Shown: one piece after another, positions 53,140 through 62,481 of the stretch
Layout of the letters: every line of letters starts with the position of its first letter
How positions within the stretch are numbered: the first letter of the stretch is position 1
Assembly: GCF_030756675.1 (NCBI RefSeq)
Contig: NZ_JAVBXD010000012.1
Span: 1 to 64,000 of the forward strand
Length of the DNA stretch: 64,000 nucleotides
Source: Bacillus multifaciens
GTDB taxonomy: Bacteria > Bacillota > Bacilli > Bacillales > Bacillaceae_G
Direction: 5' to 3'
Program-made: the position numbers and the translations under genes
Notes under the pieces: model-generated
Databases searched by the model: none
Told to the model about the DNA's origin: nothing
Seen by the model: the letters and a program-made list of their open reading frames with translations, nothing else

Positions 53140-53913
53140 GTGGAGAAATTGTTAGAGACTCGCAACCTGTCAGTTTCATTTGGAGAGCATCATGTTATAA
53201 AAGATGTAAATTTGATAATACAAAAAGGAAAGTTTATTTCCATTATCGGGCCAAATGGAGCAGGGAAAACGACCCTTTTTAATTTGTTAAGTGGTCAACT
53301 TTCTCCAACAAAAGGGGAGATTTATTTTAAGGAACGTGACATTACAAAACGAACGGTTCCAGAGCGAACACGTCTTGGCATGGGACGTTCTTTTCAGCTT
53401 ACGAACATTTTTCCAGAATTAACGGTTCTTGAAAATGTTCGGCTCGGTGTACAGTCTTATGCGAAAGATTACTATAGTTTCTTTCCGCGATTACCACGAT
53501 ATAAGCAGCAACAAGAAGAAGCGCGTCATTTACTCGAGGATGTATTGCTGAATGAAAAGGAAGAAGTACTTGCAAAAGATTTAGCCCATGGGGAAAAGCG
53601 AAAATTGGAACTTGCAATGCTTTTAGCACTAAAAACTGACCTGTTGTTGTTAGATGAACCGACAGCTGGTATTTCTATTGAAGAAGTTCCCGCAATTCTA
53701 CAAGTGATTGAAAATATAAAAAATGATCGTGAAAAAACAATTGTATTAATTGAGCACAAAATGGATATGGTTCTTCAATTATCTGATCATCTCGTTGTGT
53801 TATTTCAGGGAGAGTTATTAGCTGAAGGATTACCAGAAGAGATTATGAAGGATGAGCGTGTGCAAACTGCCTATTTAGGGGGATTATACAGTGACACTAT
53901 TAAAAGTGGATAA
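53140..53913 (+). CDS. livG: Branched-chain amino acid ABC transporter ATPase
   Basis: A 257-residue ABC ATPase of the LivG branch: Walker A GPNGAGKTT (about residues 38-46), Q-loop near LGMGRSFQLTNIFPEL, a poorly conserved signature (DLAHGEKRKLELAM), Walker B LLLLDEPTAG and the H-loop IEHKMD. The MGRSFQ motif is characteristic of LivG. GTG 53140 follows GAGGAGG at 7 bases. It overlaps livF by 23 bases. It powers import together with livF and the permeases livH and livM. Confidence 0.88.
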   Translation: MEKLLETRNLSVSFGEHHVIKDVNLIIQKGKFISIIGPNGAGKTTLFNLLSGQLSPTKGEIYFKERDITKRTVPERTRLGMGRSFQLTNIFPELTVLENVRLGVQSYAKDYYSFFPRLPRYKQQQEEARHLLEDVLLNEKEEVLAKDLAHGEKRKLELAMLLALKTDLLLLDEPTAGISIEEVPAILQVIENIKNDREKTIVLIEHKMDMVLQLSDHLVVLFQGELLAEGLPEEIMKDERVQTAYLGGLYSDTIKSG

Positions 53914-54595
53914 TATCGAAACGTATTTAGATCAGTTTCATATTTTACAAGGTGTTTCTTTTGAAGTAGAGAAAGGGACAATTACAGTCTTATTTGGAAG
54001 AAACGGAGCAGGGAAAACAACAACGCTGCGCTCAATAATGGGATTTTATACAATTTCTAACGGAGCTGTTTATTTTGGTGGTGAGAAAGTAAATGGGCTA
54101 TCAACACATGTAATTTCTCGAAAAGGTATGGGGTATGTACCGGAAAATCAAGGGATATTTTCCGATTTAACGGTTGAAGAAACATTCGCTCTTGCGCAAA
54201 CGAAAAAAAATGAAGAAACAGATGAAAAAGTGGAATGGATGCTGAATCTTTTTCCTGACTTAAAACAATTTTGGCAGAAAAAGAGTGGATTATTAAGTGG
54301 AGGGCAAAAGCAAATGCTTGCTATTGCAAGGGCTTATATTAATAGCGAAGGTCTACTGCTTATTGATGAGCCTAGTAAAGGTTTATCACCAATTATGATC
54401 GAGAAGTTGATGATCTCAATTTTGAAAATGAAGGAAAAAACAACTGTTTTACTTGTTGAACAAAACTTTATGATGGCCAGTCAAATTGGTGATTATTTTT
54501 ACATTATGGATAATGGGAAGATTGTGCATAATGGCCCGATGAGTGAGCTGAAGGGAAATAAGGAAACGTGCCATAAGTATTTAGGGATTTCTTAA
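53891..54595 (+). CDS. livF: Branched-chain amino acid ABC transporter ATPase, second subunit
   Basis: A 234-residue ABC ATPase of the LivF branch: Walker A GRNGAGKTTTLRSIMG (about residues 36-51), MGYVPENQGIFSDLTVEE, signature LLSGGQKQMLAIARA, Walker B LLLIDEPSKGLSP and the H-loop VEQNFMM. GTG 53891 overlaps the end of livG by 23 bases with AGGGGG upstream, so translation is likely coupled. It forms a heterodimer with LivG. Confidence 0.9.
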   Translation: MTLLKVDNIETYLDQFHILQGVSFEVEKGTITVLFGRNGAGKTTTLRSIMGFYTISNGAVYFGGEKVNGLSTHVISRKGMGYVPENQGIFSDLTVEETFALAQTKKNEETDEKVEWMLNLFPDLKQFWQKKSGLLSGGQKQMLAIARAYINSEGLLLIDEPSKGLSPIMIEKLMISILKMKEKTTVLLVEQNFMMASQIGDYFYIMDNGKIVHNGPMSELKGNKETCHKYLGIS

Positions 54596-54620
54596 CCTTT
54601 ATATGGGTGAGGTGAAAGAT

Positions 54621-55481
54621 ATGGATGTGTTAGTGAATTTATTTGTAAATGGTGTTTCGACAGGTGTACTTATTTTTTTATTAGCATCTGGCTTAACACT
54701 TATTTTCGGTTTGATGGACGTTCTTAATTTCGCTCATGGTGGGTTATTTGCGTGGGGCGCTTTTACTGGGGTGTGGTTGTTTCAAGTAACAGACAATTAC
54801 ATGTTTGCATTATTTGGTGCTATTGTGATTGGCATGTTTCTTGGCCTGCTATTAGAAAGGTTTCTCATTCGTCCTGTTTATGGAAATCATGTTCGACAGC
54901 TATTAGTTACACTTGGTGGCATGCTTGTGCTTAGTGAGTGTATAAAAATATTTTGGGGACCAAATCCGATTGGAGCTAAATTACCGAATTGGTTACAAGG
55001 AAGTTTTACATTTGATGGGATTATATTAATCAAGTATCGCTTATTTGTTATTGTAATTGGTTTATTCGTTTACGTCGGATTTGTATTGTTACTTCGGAAG
55101 ACAAAAATTGGACTTATGATTCGTGCGGGTGTAATGGATAAAGAAATGGTGCAAGCACTTGGAATTAATGTGAAGGCTATCTTTTCTTTCGTGTTTTTAT
55201 TAGGAGCCGGAATGGCGGCGTTAGGTGGGTTTCTTCTTGCACCTTATTCAGGAGTTATTTTTGCTGAAATGGGAATGCAGTATGCTATTTTAGCTTTTAT
55301 CGTTGTAATCATTGGCGGATTAGGTAGTGTGCAAGGCTCGGTAATCGCATCATTAATTGTTGGCTTGGCAGGAGCTTTTACAGCGTATTATGTGCCAGAT
55401 TTATCACTTGCGATAAACATGTTAATGCTGTTATTTATCTTATTAGTTAAGCCGACAGGAATTGTTGGTGAAAAGGGGTGA
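54621..55481 (+). CDS. livH: Branched-chain amino acid ABC permease LivH
   Basis: A 286-residue permease with about eight helices. Landmarks of LivH are FGLMDVLNFAHGGLFAWGAF near the N-terminus and GIVIGGLGSVQGSVIA-like (VVIIGGLGSVQGSVIA) near residue 240, the EAA-type loop region. ATG 54621 follows GAGGTGAAAGAT; the ATG at 54603 has no site. It is 25 bases after livF and 7 bases before livM. Confidence 0.88.
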   Translation: MDVLVNLFVNGVSTGVLIFLLASGLTLIFGLMDVLNFAHGGLFAWGAFTGVWLFQVTDNYMFALFGAIVIGMFLGLLLERFLIRPVYGNHVRQLLVTLGGMLVLSECIKIFWGPNPIGAKLPNWLQGSFTFDGIILIKYRLFVIVIGLFVYVGFVLLLRKTKIGLMIRAGVMDKEMVQALGINVKAIFSFVFLLGAGMAALGGFLLAPYSGVIFAEMGMQYAILAFIVVIIGGLGSVQGSVIASLIVGLAGAFTAYYVPDLSLAINMLMLLFILLVKPTGIVGEKG

Positions 55482-55488
55482 GATTGTT

Positions 55489-56490
55489 ATGAGCACATTA
55501 TCTAATCGAATTAGTTTGTATTTTGGAGGTGCAGTTCTTTTCTTTTTTATCATATTTCCTTTCTTAAACGATTCAAGGAGCATGTTAATCTTGTTTACAC
55601 AAATTTTCATCTTCGCAATCTTTGCAATGAGTTTTGATATTTTATTAGGTTATACGGGAATCGTTTCGTTTGGACACTGTATGTTCTTCGGGATTGGTGC
55701 TTATTGTGTCGCACTCTTATTCGATCGACAAGAAGCATCCATATCAACTTTTTTAATAGGGATTATAGTAGCAGTCGTTTTATCAGCAGTTATTAGTTAT
55801 ATGATTGGTATGCTTTCCTTACGATTAAAAAGTCACTTTTATGCGATGCTAACACTTGCGATTTCTCAACTATTCTTTGTGCTCGCTGAAAAGTGGAGAA
55901 CCGTCACGCATGGGGGAGATGGTTTTACATTCCGTGTGCCTGATATATTTCGAGACCGCTTCACATTTTACTATATTACATTAATGAGTCTTTTGATTAT
56001 TTTTTTATCACTACAACTGTTTACGAAATCTTCAATTGGAAAAGTATTGAAAGCGATTTCGCAAAATGAACAACGTGTGGAGGCACTTGGTTATAAAATC
56101 CTCCATTATAAAGTAATTGCGAGTGTTGTAGCTGGAATTGTAGCATCTGTGAGCGGTGCACTATTTGTTATTACACTTCGATTTGTAAATACGACCGTTT
56201 TCTCAATTGACATGACGCTAAATGCTTTATTAATGACAACAATCGGCGGCATTGGAACATTAGTAGGAGGGATCATAGGGGCAGGCATCATTGAATCGTT
56301 GAAATACTATTTGTCAGAGCTTGCTGCGCAGTACCCAATATTTGAACGATGGACAATTTTTCTTGGTTTATTGTACATCATCGTTTTATTAGGTCTTCCA
56401 ACAGGGATGTTAGGAACAGTCAGGAAGCTGGTGAATTGGAAACGACATAAGAATAAAGCGAAGAAGGAGCAAATTGAGCATGGTGTTTAA
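55489..56490 (+). CDS. livM: Branched-chain amino acid ABC permease LivM
   Basis: A 333-residue permease with about nine helices. LLGYTGIVSFGHCMFFGIGAY (N-terminal) and TTIGGIGTLVGGIIGAG (C-terminal) are the LivM landmarks. AAAGGGGTGAG precedes ATG 55489; a TTG at 55462 lies inside livH. The last gene of the importer, followed by a terminator; its Lys-rich C-terminus (KRHKNKAKKEQ) is cytoplasmic. Confidence 0.88.
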   Translation: MSTLSNRISLYFGGAVLFFFIIFPFLNDSRSMLILFTQIFIFAIFAMSFDILLGYTGIVSFGHCMFFGIGAYCVALLFDRQEASISTFLIGIIVAVVLSAVISYMIGMLSLRLKSHFYAMLTLAISQLFFVLAEKWRTVTHGGDGFTFRVPDIFRDRFTFYYITLMSLLIIFLSLQLFTKSSIGKVLKAISQNEQRVEALGYKILHYKVIASVVAGIVASVSGALFVITLRFVNTTVFSIDMTLNALLMTTIGGIGTLVGGIIGAGIIESLKYYLSELAAQYPIFERWTIFLGLLYIIVLLGLPTGMLGTVRKLVNWKRHKNKAKKEQIEHGV

Positions 56491-56497
56491 TATTATA

Positions 56498-56535
56498 AAA
56501 ACGGACTTTTCAATTGAAGAGTCCGTTTTAATTTC
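56498..56535 (+). terminator. Terminator of the liv operon
   Basis: AAAACGGACTTTTC (56498-56511) pairs with GAAGAGTCCGTTTT (56516-56529), with one G-T pair, followed by AATTTC. Confidence 0.8.
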
Positions 56536-56622
56536 CCATTTAGATAGTCGAATTTTACAACATGAAATGTTATGATGCCATTAAGGTAGAATAAGTTAGG
56601 AAGGGGAATAGAAATAACGAAT

Positions 56623-57570
56623 ATGGATAAAGAAAAACAACAATTGAGCGTGGAAGTCGCAAGGTTATATTATCAATCCGATTATAGTCAACAAGAAATT
56701 GCAAATAAATTGAACATTTCGAGGCCGACTATTTCCAGATTGTTAAAATATGCAAAAGAAAAAGGGTTTGTTCAAATTCAAATTGCTGATCCATTTGCTG
56801 ATTTAGATAATGTAGGAAACTTACTTAAAGAAAAATATAATTTGTTAGAGGCACATGTCGTATTTTCTCCAATACCAGAATATACGGTCATTACGGAGTA
56901 TATAAGTAAGTTTGCTGCTGAGTATATGGAGAAGACCGTTGCAAATGGTGATATTGTTGGTGTGAGCTGGGGAACGACTATGTATGAAATCGCCAGAAAA
57001 ATTATACCCCAGCATGTAAAAGGAGTGGAGGTTGTCCAATTAAAAGGGGGCATCAGTCATTCAAGTGTAAATACATATGCGAATGAGACAATTGCTTTAT
57101 TTGCAGATGCTTTTCAAACGACACCGCGAAATTTACCACTCCCAGTTATATTTGATAATGCAGTGACAAAGGAATTAGTGGAACAGGATAGACATATCCA
57201 CCATATTATTGCAATGGGAAAACAAGCGAACATTGCAATTTTTACTGTCGGAACTGTTCGAGATGAAGCGTTATTATTCCGATTAGGTTATTTGGATAAG
57301 GACGAAATGGATCTATTGAAAAAGCAAGCTGTTGGTGACATTTGTTCACGCTTTTTTGATGGAGACGGCAACATTTGTAGCGAAGAAATTAATCAGCGTA
57401 CAATTGGAATTGATTTAGAAGAGTTACGATTAAAAAAACGCTCTGTTCTCGTTGCTGGAGGATCTAGAAAAGTAAAGGCAATTGATGGTGCGTTAAGAGG
57501 CGGATATGCGAATGTGTTAATTATAGATCAGTATACCGCAAAAGAATTGTTACATTATCAAAAAGATTAG
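56623..57570 (+). CDS. deoR: Deoxyribonucleoside regulator DeoR (SorC type)
   Basis: A 315-residue regulator: N-terminal HTH (residues 18-42, DYSQQEIANKLNISRPTISR) and a C-terminal sugar-binding SorC domain (65-315) with VSWGTTMYEIA, VVQLKGGISHS and VLVAGGSRKVKAIDGALRGG. Size and motifs match B. subtilis DeoR, which represses the dra-nupC-pdp operon and is relieved by deoxyribose-5-phosphate. ATG 56623 is preceded by AAGGGG at an unusually long distance of 16 bases. It lies upstream of deoC with an unrelated minus-strand gene between. Confidence 0.85.
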   Translation: MDKEKQQLSVEVARLYYQSDYSQQEIANKLNISRPTISRLLKYAKEKGFVQIQIADPFADLDNVGNLLKEKYNLLEAHVVFSPIPEYTVITEYISKFAAEYMEKTVANGDIVGVSWGTTMYEIARKIIPQHVKGVEVVQLKGGISHSSVNTYANETIALFADAFQTTPRNLPLPVIFDNAVTKELVEQDRHIHHIIAMGKQANIAIFTVGTVRDEALLFRLGYLDKDEMDLLKKQAVGDICSRFFDGDGNICSEEINQRTIGIDLEELRLKKRSVLVAGGSRKVKAIDGALRGGYANVLIIDQYTAKELLHYQKD

Positions 57571-57576
57571 AAATAG

Positions 57577-57615
57577 AAGGCTCCCTCAAAAGTAGTATTT
57601 TGAGGGAGCCTTTTT
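57577..57615 (+). terminator. Terminator of deoR
   Basis: AAGGCTCCCTCAAAA (57577-57591) pairs perfectly with TTTTGAGGGAGCCTT (57598-57612), followed by TTTC. Confidence 0.88.
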
Positions 57616-57633
57616 CTTGAATACATGATTTTT

Positions 57634-57996
57634 TTAGTATGAGTAAATAAGTGTATAGTACCTCGTATAGTATTTATAAGGAATACTTTTCGTTTCATTT
57701 CCCTTTTCAAAAACTAAAGCGTTAGTAGTCTCTATTCTTTCTACAAAATTCCAACCATCTTTCTCCATCATATTAATGAAAGGTTCCATTTTTCCTCGTT
57801 TTACTAAGTAAGGATATTCATTATCTATTGGTTCTACTGCCACCATTTCTTTATCATGGACAATCATTTTTGAAATAGCTATAGCAAATGGTATTGGGTT
57901 ACCTTCCTGGAAAATTACTTTCCTTTTTTGAAAGACAAACACAGACAAAATAATACATATTAGTAATGCTAGTATAAAGGGTTTAGATTTGAGCAA
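57634..57996 (-). CDS. Small membrane-anchored protein, unknown
   Basis: A 120-residue protein with one N-terminal helix (about residues 6-23, PFILALLICIILSVFVF) followed by a soluble 95-residue domain rich in Tyr, Lys and Glu, with FINMMEKDGWNFVERIE in the middle. TTG 57996 has AAAGG upstream. I do not recognise the family. It lies between deoR and deoC on the opposite strand. Confidence 0.55.
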   Translation of the reverse strand: MLKSKPFILALLICIILSVFVFQKRKVIFQEGNPIPFAIAISKMIVHDKEMVAVEPIDNEYPYLVKRGKMEPFINMMEKDGWNFVERIETTNALVFEKGNETKSIPYKYYTRYYTLIYSY

Positions 57997-58240
57997 ATGA
58001 GTTCACAACCTTTGTTTTCCATTTTAAACTACAGTTTAAGATTCTTCTTTTTAATGGAATAATCCTCTTTAAAGAGTTTCGTAAAAGGAACGTAATTCAT
58101 GTATATTGCTATTTATAGTTTAATAAATATTCTATACTGAAATCGAAAATGAAAAGGGGGCTGTTATGATGACAGCTCTCTATTGTCTTTTTAGAATGAT
58201 TCTCTTTTTTGTCTAAATAAAGAATTCACTAAAAAAGATA

Positions 58241-58276
58241 TGAACAAAATTTCAAAAGTATGTTTACAATTGTTCA
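58241..58276 (+). promoter_or_regulatory. Possible DeoR operator and deoC promoter
   Basis: TGAACAA (58241-58247) and TTGTTCA (58270-58276) form an inverted repeat 48-83 bases before deoC. The B. subtilis DeoR operator is a similar TTGAA/TTCAA-type palindrome. A TACAAT (58265-58270) may be the -10 box. The 318 bases between the small membrane gene and deoC contain a 16-codon ORF from ATG 58166 with AAAGGGGG, not called as a gene. Confidence 0.45.
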
Positions 58277-58323
58277 AGGGAGAGTTAAAATGAAGTTGTT
58301 AAAAGATATGAGGAGTGAAGAAA

Positions 58324-58995
58324 ATGAACATTGCAAAGTTAATTGATCATACAGTTTTGAAACCGGATACTAAAAAAGAAGACGTTATGAAAGTTTTAGA
58401 AGAGGCAAAAAAATACAATTTCGCTTCTGTTTGTATTAATCCTACATGGGTGAAATTAGCAGCTGAAGAATTAGCAGGGCATGATGTAGATGTTTGTACA
58501 GTTATTGGTTTCCCTTTAGGTGCAAACACAACTGAGACGAAAGTATTTGAAACAAAAGATGTAATTGCAAAAGGTGCTACTGAAGTAGATATGGTAATCA
58601 ATGTTGGTGCTCTAAAAGATGGAAATAATGAATTAGTAGAAAAAGATATTTATGAAGTTGTACAAGCTGCAAAAGGAAAAGCACTTGTAAAAGTTATCAT
58701 TGAAACTTGCTTATTAACGGATGAAGAAAAAGTTCGTGCATGTCAATTAGCTGTTAAAGCTGGTACTGATTTTGTCAAAACTTCAACTGGATTCTCAACT
58801 GGCGGGGCAACTGCGGAAGATATTGCATTAATGCGCAAAACTGTTGGAGAAAACGTTGGTGTGAAAGCATCTGGGGGAGTTCGTACACGTGAAGATGCAG
58901 AAAAGATGATTGAAGCAGGTGCTTCTAGAATTGGTGCAAGTGCTAGCGTTGCAATTGTGTTAAATGATAAAGAAGGCGCTTCAGATAACTATTAA
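58324..58995 (+). CDS. deoC: Deoxyribose-phosphate aldolase
   Basis: A 223-residue TIM-barrel aldolase that splits deoxyribose-5-phosphate into acetaldehyde and glyceraldehyde-3-phosphate. Schiff-base Lys152 (FVKTSTGFS), Lys181 (GVKASGGVR) and Asp89 (EVDMVIN) are in place. GGAG lies 8 bases before ATG 58324. First gene of the deo operon, under a candidate DeoR operator. The C-terminus ends SDNY, and terminal Tyr is conserved in the family. Confidence 0.95.
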   Translation: MNIAKLIDHTVLKPDTKKEDVMKVLEEAKKYNFASVCINPTWVKLAAEELAGHDVDVCTVIGFPLGANTTETKVFETKDVIAKGATEVDMVINVGALKDGNNELVEKDIYEVVQAAKGKALVKVIIETCLLTDEEKVRACQLAVKAGTDFVKTSTGFSTGGATAEDIALMRKTVGENVGVKASGGVRTREDAEKMIEAGASRIGASASVAIVLNDKEGASDNY

Positions 58996-59014
58996 TCTAT
59001 AAGAGTTTGAAAGC

Positions 59015-59057
59015 AATAGATACACGAAATGTAAAGAAATAGTGTATCTATTACTTT
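59015..59057 (+). terminator. Hairpin after deoC
   Basis: AATAGATACAC (59015-59025) pairs perfectly with GTGTATCTATT (59042-59052), followed by ACTTTCTT. A weak terminator that would let deoC exceed the downstream genes. Confidence 0.6.
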
Positions 59058-59070
59058 CTTATCAATATAT

Positions 59071-59085
59071 ATGTAAGCGGATACA
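59071..59085 (+). promoter_or_regulatory. cre site (CcpA binding) inside the deo operon
   Basis: ATGTAAGCGGATACA fits the consensus WTGNAANCGNWNNCW at every fixed position. It lies between deoC and the nupC remnant, where CcpA would act as a roadblock. Catabolite repression of this operon is known in B. subtilis. Confidence 0.65.
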
Positions 59086-59105
59086 AAGAGTAGGGAGAGA
59101 ATCTT

Positions 59106-59162
59106 ATGAAGTACTTAATGGGTATTCTAGACCTCGTTATTATTTACAGGATTTATTTTTAA
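59106..59162 (+). pseudogene. nupC: Remnant of nupC (nucleoside transporter)
   Basis: ATG 59106 with AGGGAGAG upstream encodes MKYLMGILDLVIIYRIYF and stops at TAA 59160. The first seven residues match the start of the NupC nucleoside:H+ symporters (MKYLIGI...), which are about 390 residues and sit at this exact place between deoC and pdp in B. subtilis. The rest of the gene is missing. An internal deletion of about 1.1 kb is the simplest explanation. Confidence 0.6.
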
Positions 59163-59193
59163 TAATTAAAAATAAAAAGGACTGGTGATCAAG

Positions 59194-60495
59194 ATGAGAA
59201 TGGTTGATATCATTGCGAAAAAACGTGACGGTAAAGAATTAACAACAGAAGAAATTCAATTTTTTATTAAAGGATATACAGATGGAACAATCCCTGATTA
59301 TCAAGTAAGCGCACTTGCGATGGCTATCTTTTTCCAAGATATGAATGATCGTGAGCGTGCAGACTTAACGATGGCAATGGTTGAATCTGGAGAAACAATT
59401 GATTTATCAGAGATTGAAGGGGTTAAAGTAGATAAACATTCAACTGGCGGTGTTGGTGATACAACAACATTAGTTTTAGGCCCGTTAGTGGCAGCTTTAG
59501 ATGTACCAGTTGCGAAAATGTCTGGGCGCGGTTTAGGACATACAGGTGGAACGATTGATAAATTAGAAGCTGTAGAAGGATTCCACGTTGAAATTACGAA
59601 AGAACAATTTATCGACATCGTAAACCGTGATAAAGTTGCAGTCATTGGACAAACTGGAAATTTAACACCTGCTGATAAAAAGATTTATGCATTGCGTGAC
59701 GTGACAGGAACAGTAAACTCTATTCCATTAATCGCAAGTTCCATTATGAGTAAAAAAATTGCAGCTGGTGCTGATGCAATTGTCCTTGACGTGAAAACAG
59801 GTGCAGGTGCATTTATGAAAACAGAAGAAGATGCAATCGAATTAGCCCATGCAATGGTGCGAATCGGAAACAATGTTGGACGTCAAACAATGGCTGTTAT
59901 CTCTGATATGTCACAACCTCTTGGATTTGCAATTGGTAATTCCCTTGAAGTGAAAGAGGCGATTGACACATTAAGAGGAGAAGGGCCAGAAGACTTAACA
60001 GAATTGGTGCTTGTATTAGGAAGCCAAATGGTTGTACTTGCTAAAAAAGCAAATACACTAGAAGAAGCGCGTGAAATGTTAAAAGAAGTTATGAAAAATG
60101 GTAAAGCAATTGAGAAGTTCAAACAATTTTTACACAATCAAGGCGGAGACAGTTCAATTGTTGATCAACCGGAAAAATTACCACAAGCGAAATATGTAAT
60201 TGATGTACCAGCTAAAACTTCAGGAGTTGTGTCTAACATTGTTGCTGATGAAATTGGTATTGCTGCGATGCTACTAGGAGCAGGCCGAGCAACGAAAGAA
60301 GATGAAATTGACTTAGCTGTTGGCTTAATGTTACGTAAAAAAGTTGGTGACGCTGTTAAAGAAGGAGAGCCATTAGTAACGATTTATGCAAATCGCGAAG
60401 ATGTTGAAGAGGTAAAAGCGAAAATTTACGAAAATATCTCTATATCAGAAAAGGCGGAAGCCCCAAAATTAATCTACACTGTTATCACTGATTAA
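59194..60495 (+). CDS. pdp: Pyrimidine-nucleoside phosphorylase
   Basis: A 433-residue enzyme that phosphorolyses uridine, thymidine and deoxyuridine. The family signature [20 protein letters not shown] (about residues 108-127) and the phosphate-binding KHSTGGVGD loop (about 81-89) are intact, as is the C-terminal PYNP_C domain. GGACTGGTGAT lies upstream of ATG 59194. Third position of the deo operon, directly behind the nupC remnant. Confidence 0.95.
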   Translation: MRMVDIIAKKRDGKELTTEEIQFFIKGYTDGTIPDYQVSALAMAIFFQDMNDRERADLTMAMVESGETIDLSEIEGVKVDKHSTGGVGDTTTLVLGPLVAALDVPVAKMSGRGLGHTGGTIDKLEAVEGFHVEITKEQFIDIVNRDKVAVIGQTGNLTPADKKIYALRDVTGTVNSIPLIASSIMSKKIAAGADAIVLDVKTGAGAFMKTEEDAIELAHAMVRIGNNVGRQTMAVISDMSQPLGFAIGNSLEVKEAIDTLRGEGPEDLTELVLVLGSQMVVLAKKANTLEEAREMLKEVMKNGKAIEKFKQFLHNQGGDSSIVDQPEKLPQAKYVIDVPAKTSGVVSNIVADEIGIAAMLLGAGRATKEDEIDLAVGLMLRKKVGDAVKEGEPLVTIYANREDVEEVKAKIYENISISEKAEAPKLIYTVITD

Positions 60496-60520
60496 TACTT
60501 AATAATCACATTTACTTTGA

Positions 60521-60928
<408 letters not shown>

Positions 60929-60958
60929 TAAAATATAAATATTGTAAAATGAACTGTT

Positions 60959-61003
60959 CCTCGAATCATGGATATTTAAAAGTCCTCGATTCGGGGTTTT
61001 TGC
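60959..61003 (+). terminator. Terminator of the deo operon
   Basis: CCTCGAATC (60959-60967) pairs with GATTCGGGG (60988-60996), followed by TTTTTGC. Confidence 0.75.
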
Positions 61004-61015
61004 ATTTTCATAAAA

Positions 61016-61171
61016 GTGTCAGAAGATATTAAAAATCTAACAAAAGAACTTTCAAATGCAGAATCACGGGTATTTGCATTAACAGCCTATCTCAAGGATA
61101 CTGAATACCATAAACTATTAATACATTACAAGATATTTAAACTAGTGAGCTGCAGTGGGATCAAAATATAA
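61016..61171 (+). other. Coding-like fragment, 51 codons
   Basis: The frame from GTG 61016 to TAA 61169 reads VSEDIKNLTKELSNAESRVF and continues with natural-looking protein sequence (AYLKDTEYHKLLIHYKIF). There is no ribosome site. It may be a relic of a gene lost when the APH-type gene was truncated. Unrecognised. Confidence 0.25.
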
Positions 61172-61210
61172 TTCTTTACTTAAATTTAAATAGAAGAGGA
61201 CTAATTTACT

Positions 61211-62098
61211 TTGACAGGAAAGTATGCAATAAAACTTTTAAATCCTCAAATAATGCTTAGACCAACGGCAATACGAAACTATATCAATTCAGAAAAAATA
61301 GCCAATTTCTTGTCTAATAACATTCCAACTCTCCCAGCAAAAAAAATTAATGGAGATGTTTTACAAAAAGTAGACCATCAGTTTTATCTTGTGTTTGATT
61401 GGATGGAAGGCGAAAGTCTGAAACCATATGAAATTAATAATATTCATTGCGGAAAAATAGGTGCAATTCTTGCAGAAATACATAAAGTTGATTTTTCTGA
61501 GTTAGTCATAACAAATACTGGATTTGATAATGGACAATTAATTAATTGGAATTATTATTTGCAAAGAGGTAAAGAAAATAGTTCAGAATGGGTTAAGTTA
61601 TTCCTTGAAAATCTCGATAATCTTAGTAAATGGAATTCGAAGGAAATTTGTGCATCTGAGTCTCTTTCATCAAATATGGTTATTAGCCATAGGGATTTAG
61701 ATTCTAAGAATGTTATGTGGAACCAATACAATGCAGTTCTTATTGATTGGGAATCAGCTGGTTATATAAATCCAATGCAAGACTTAATTGAAACGGCAAT
61801 CTATTGGTCTGAAAATGAAAAAGGGGATATTGATAAACAAAGATTCTTCTCTTTTATAAGCGGATATAAAAAGAGATATGGTGAACTACAAGCAGACTGG
61901 AGAAAAGTATTAGCAAATGGCTTTTTAGGCAAGTTAGGATGGCTTGAATACAATTTAAAACGTTCTTTATGGATTGAATGTACAGATGAAGAAGAACAGA
62001 AGATGGGAACTATCCAAGTAATAGAAACAATAAATGAGATTAGATGCTATGCAGATACAATTCCTAAATTATTGAATTGGTTAAATAATGAGTTGTAA
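61211..62098 (+). CDS. APH-type kinase (aminoglycoside/choline-kinase fold), N-terminally short
   Basis: A 295-residue protein kinase-like phosphotransferase. The catalytic loop SHRDLDSKNVMW (His-x-Asp with Asn) and the metal motif IDWES are intact. It begins at TTG 61211 in the third strand of the N-lobe (TGKYAIKLLNPQ, containing the ATP-binding Lys). The first 40 or so residues with the Gly-rich loop found in the family are missing, and a stop lies just upstream in frame. AGAGGA lies 11 bases before the TTG. Probably a truncated, weak or dead kinase. Substrate unknown. Confidence 0.6.
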   Translation: MTGKYAIKLLNPQIMLRPTAIRNYINSEKIANFLSNNIPTLPAKKINGDVLQKVDHQFYLVFDWMEGESLKPYEINNIHCGKIGAILAEIHKVDFSELVITNTGFDNGQLINWNYYLQRGKENSSEWVKLFLENLDNLSKWNSKEICASESLSSNMVISHRDLDSKNVMWNQYNAVLIDWESAGYINPMQDLIETAIYWSENEKGDIDKQRFFSFISGYKKRYGELQADWRKVLANGFLGKLGWLEYNLKRSLWIECTDEEEQKMGTIQVIETINEIRCYADTIPKLLNWLNNEL

Positions 62099-62143
62099 AC
62101 TAAGGTTCTTCAACTACAGGTAGCTTTAATGGAATAACGAATA

Positions 62144-62176
62144 CAACCGTTCCACAATGGAATGGCTGTTTTTTTA
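62144..62176 (+). terminator. Terminator of the APH-type gene
   Basis: CAACCGTTCCA (62144-62154) pairs with TGGAATGGCTG (62158-62168), with mismatches, followed by TTTTTTTA. The rest of 62099-62481 shows no gene. Confidence 0.7.
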
Positions 62177-62481
62177 TACCTCACGCAGAAAATTCGCAGT
62201 AATACTATTTGAATTTTGGCAGACACTGAGCAACATCTGGTTTATCTGTTCTTTTTCCGCCATTTTCTTACTATGTTGAATGAAACTGAAGCAATAGTGG
62301 TAATTGTCCAAATACTTGGTGACTACTTCCTAAAATCTATCCATCCCTTTAGTCGTTTGTGGTAGTTTCTCTAGAAAGGGTATAATAAAATGGTAGAAGT
62401 AGACATTAAAAGGGATTGTTTTGCATTGGTGTAGAAAAACTTTGTTTGATATAAAAAGATAAGATAAGAGACGGTGATACG

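Noticed and set aside
58166-58216. 16-codon ORF with a strong ribosome site (MMTALYCLFRMILFFV)
   Set aside because: Too short to judge; it overlaps hairpin-like sequence and has no other support.
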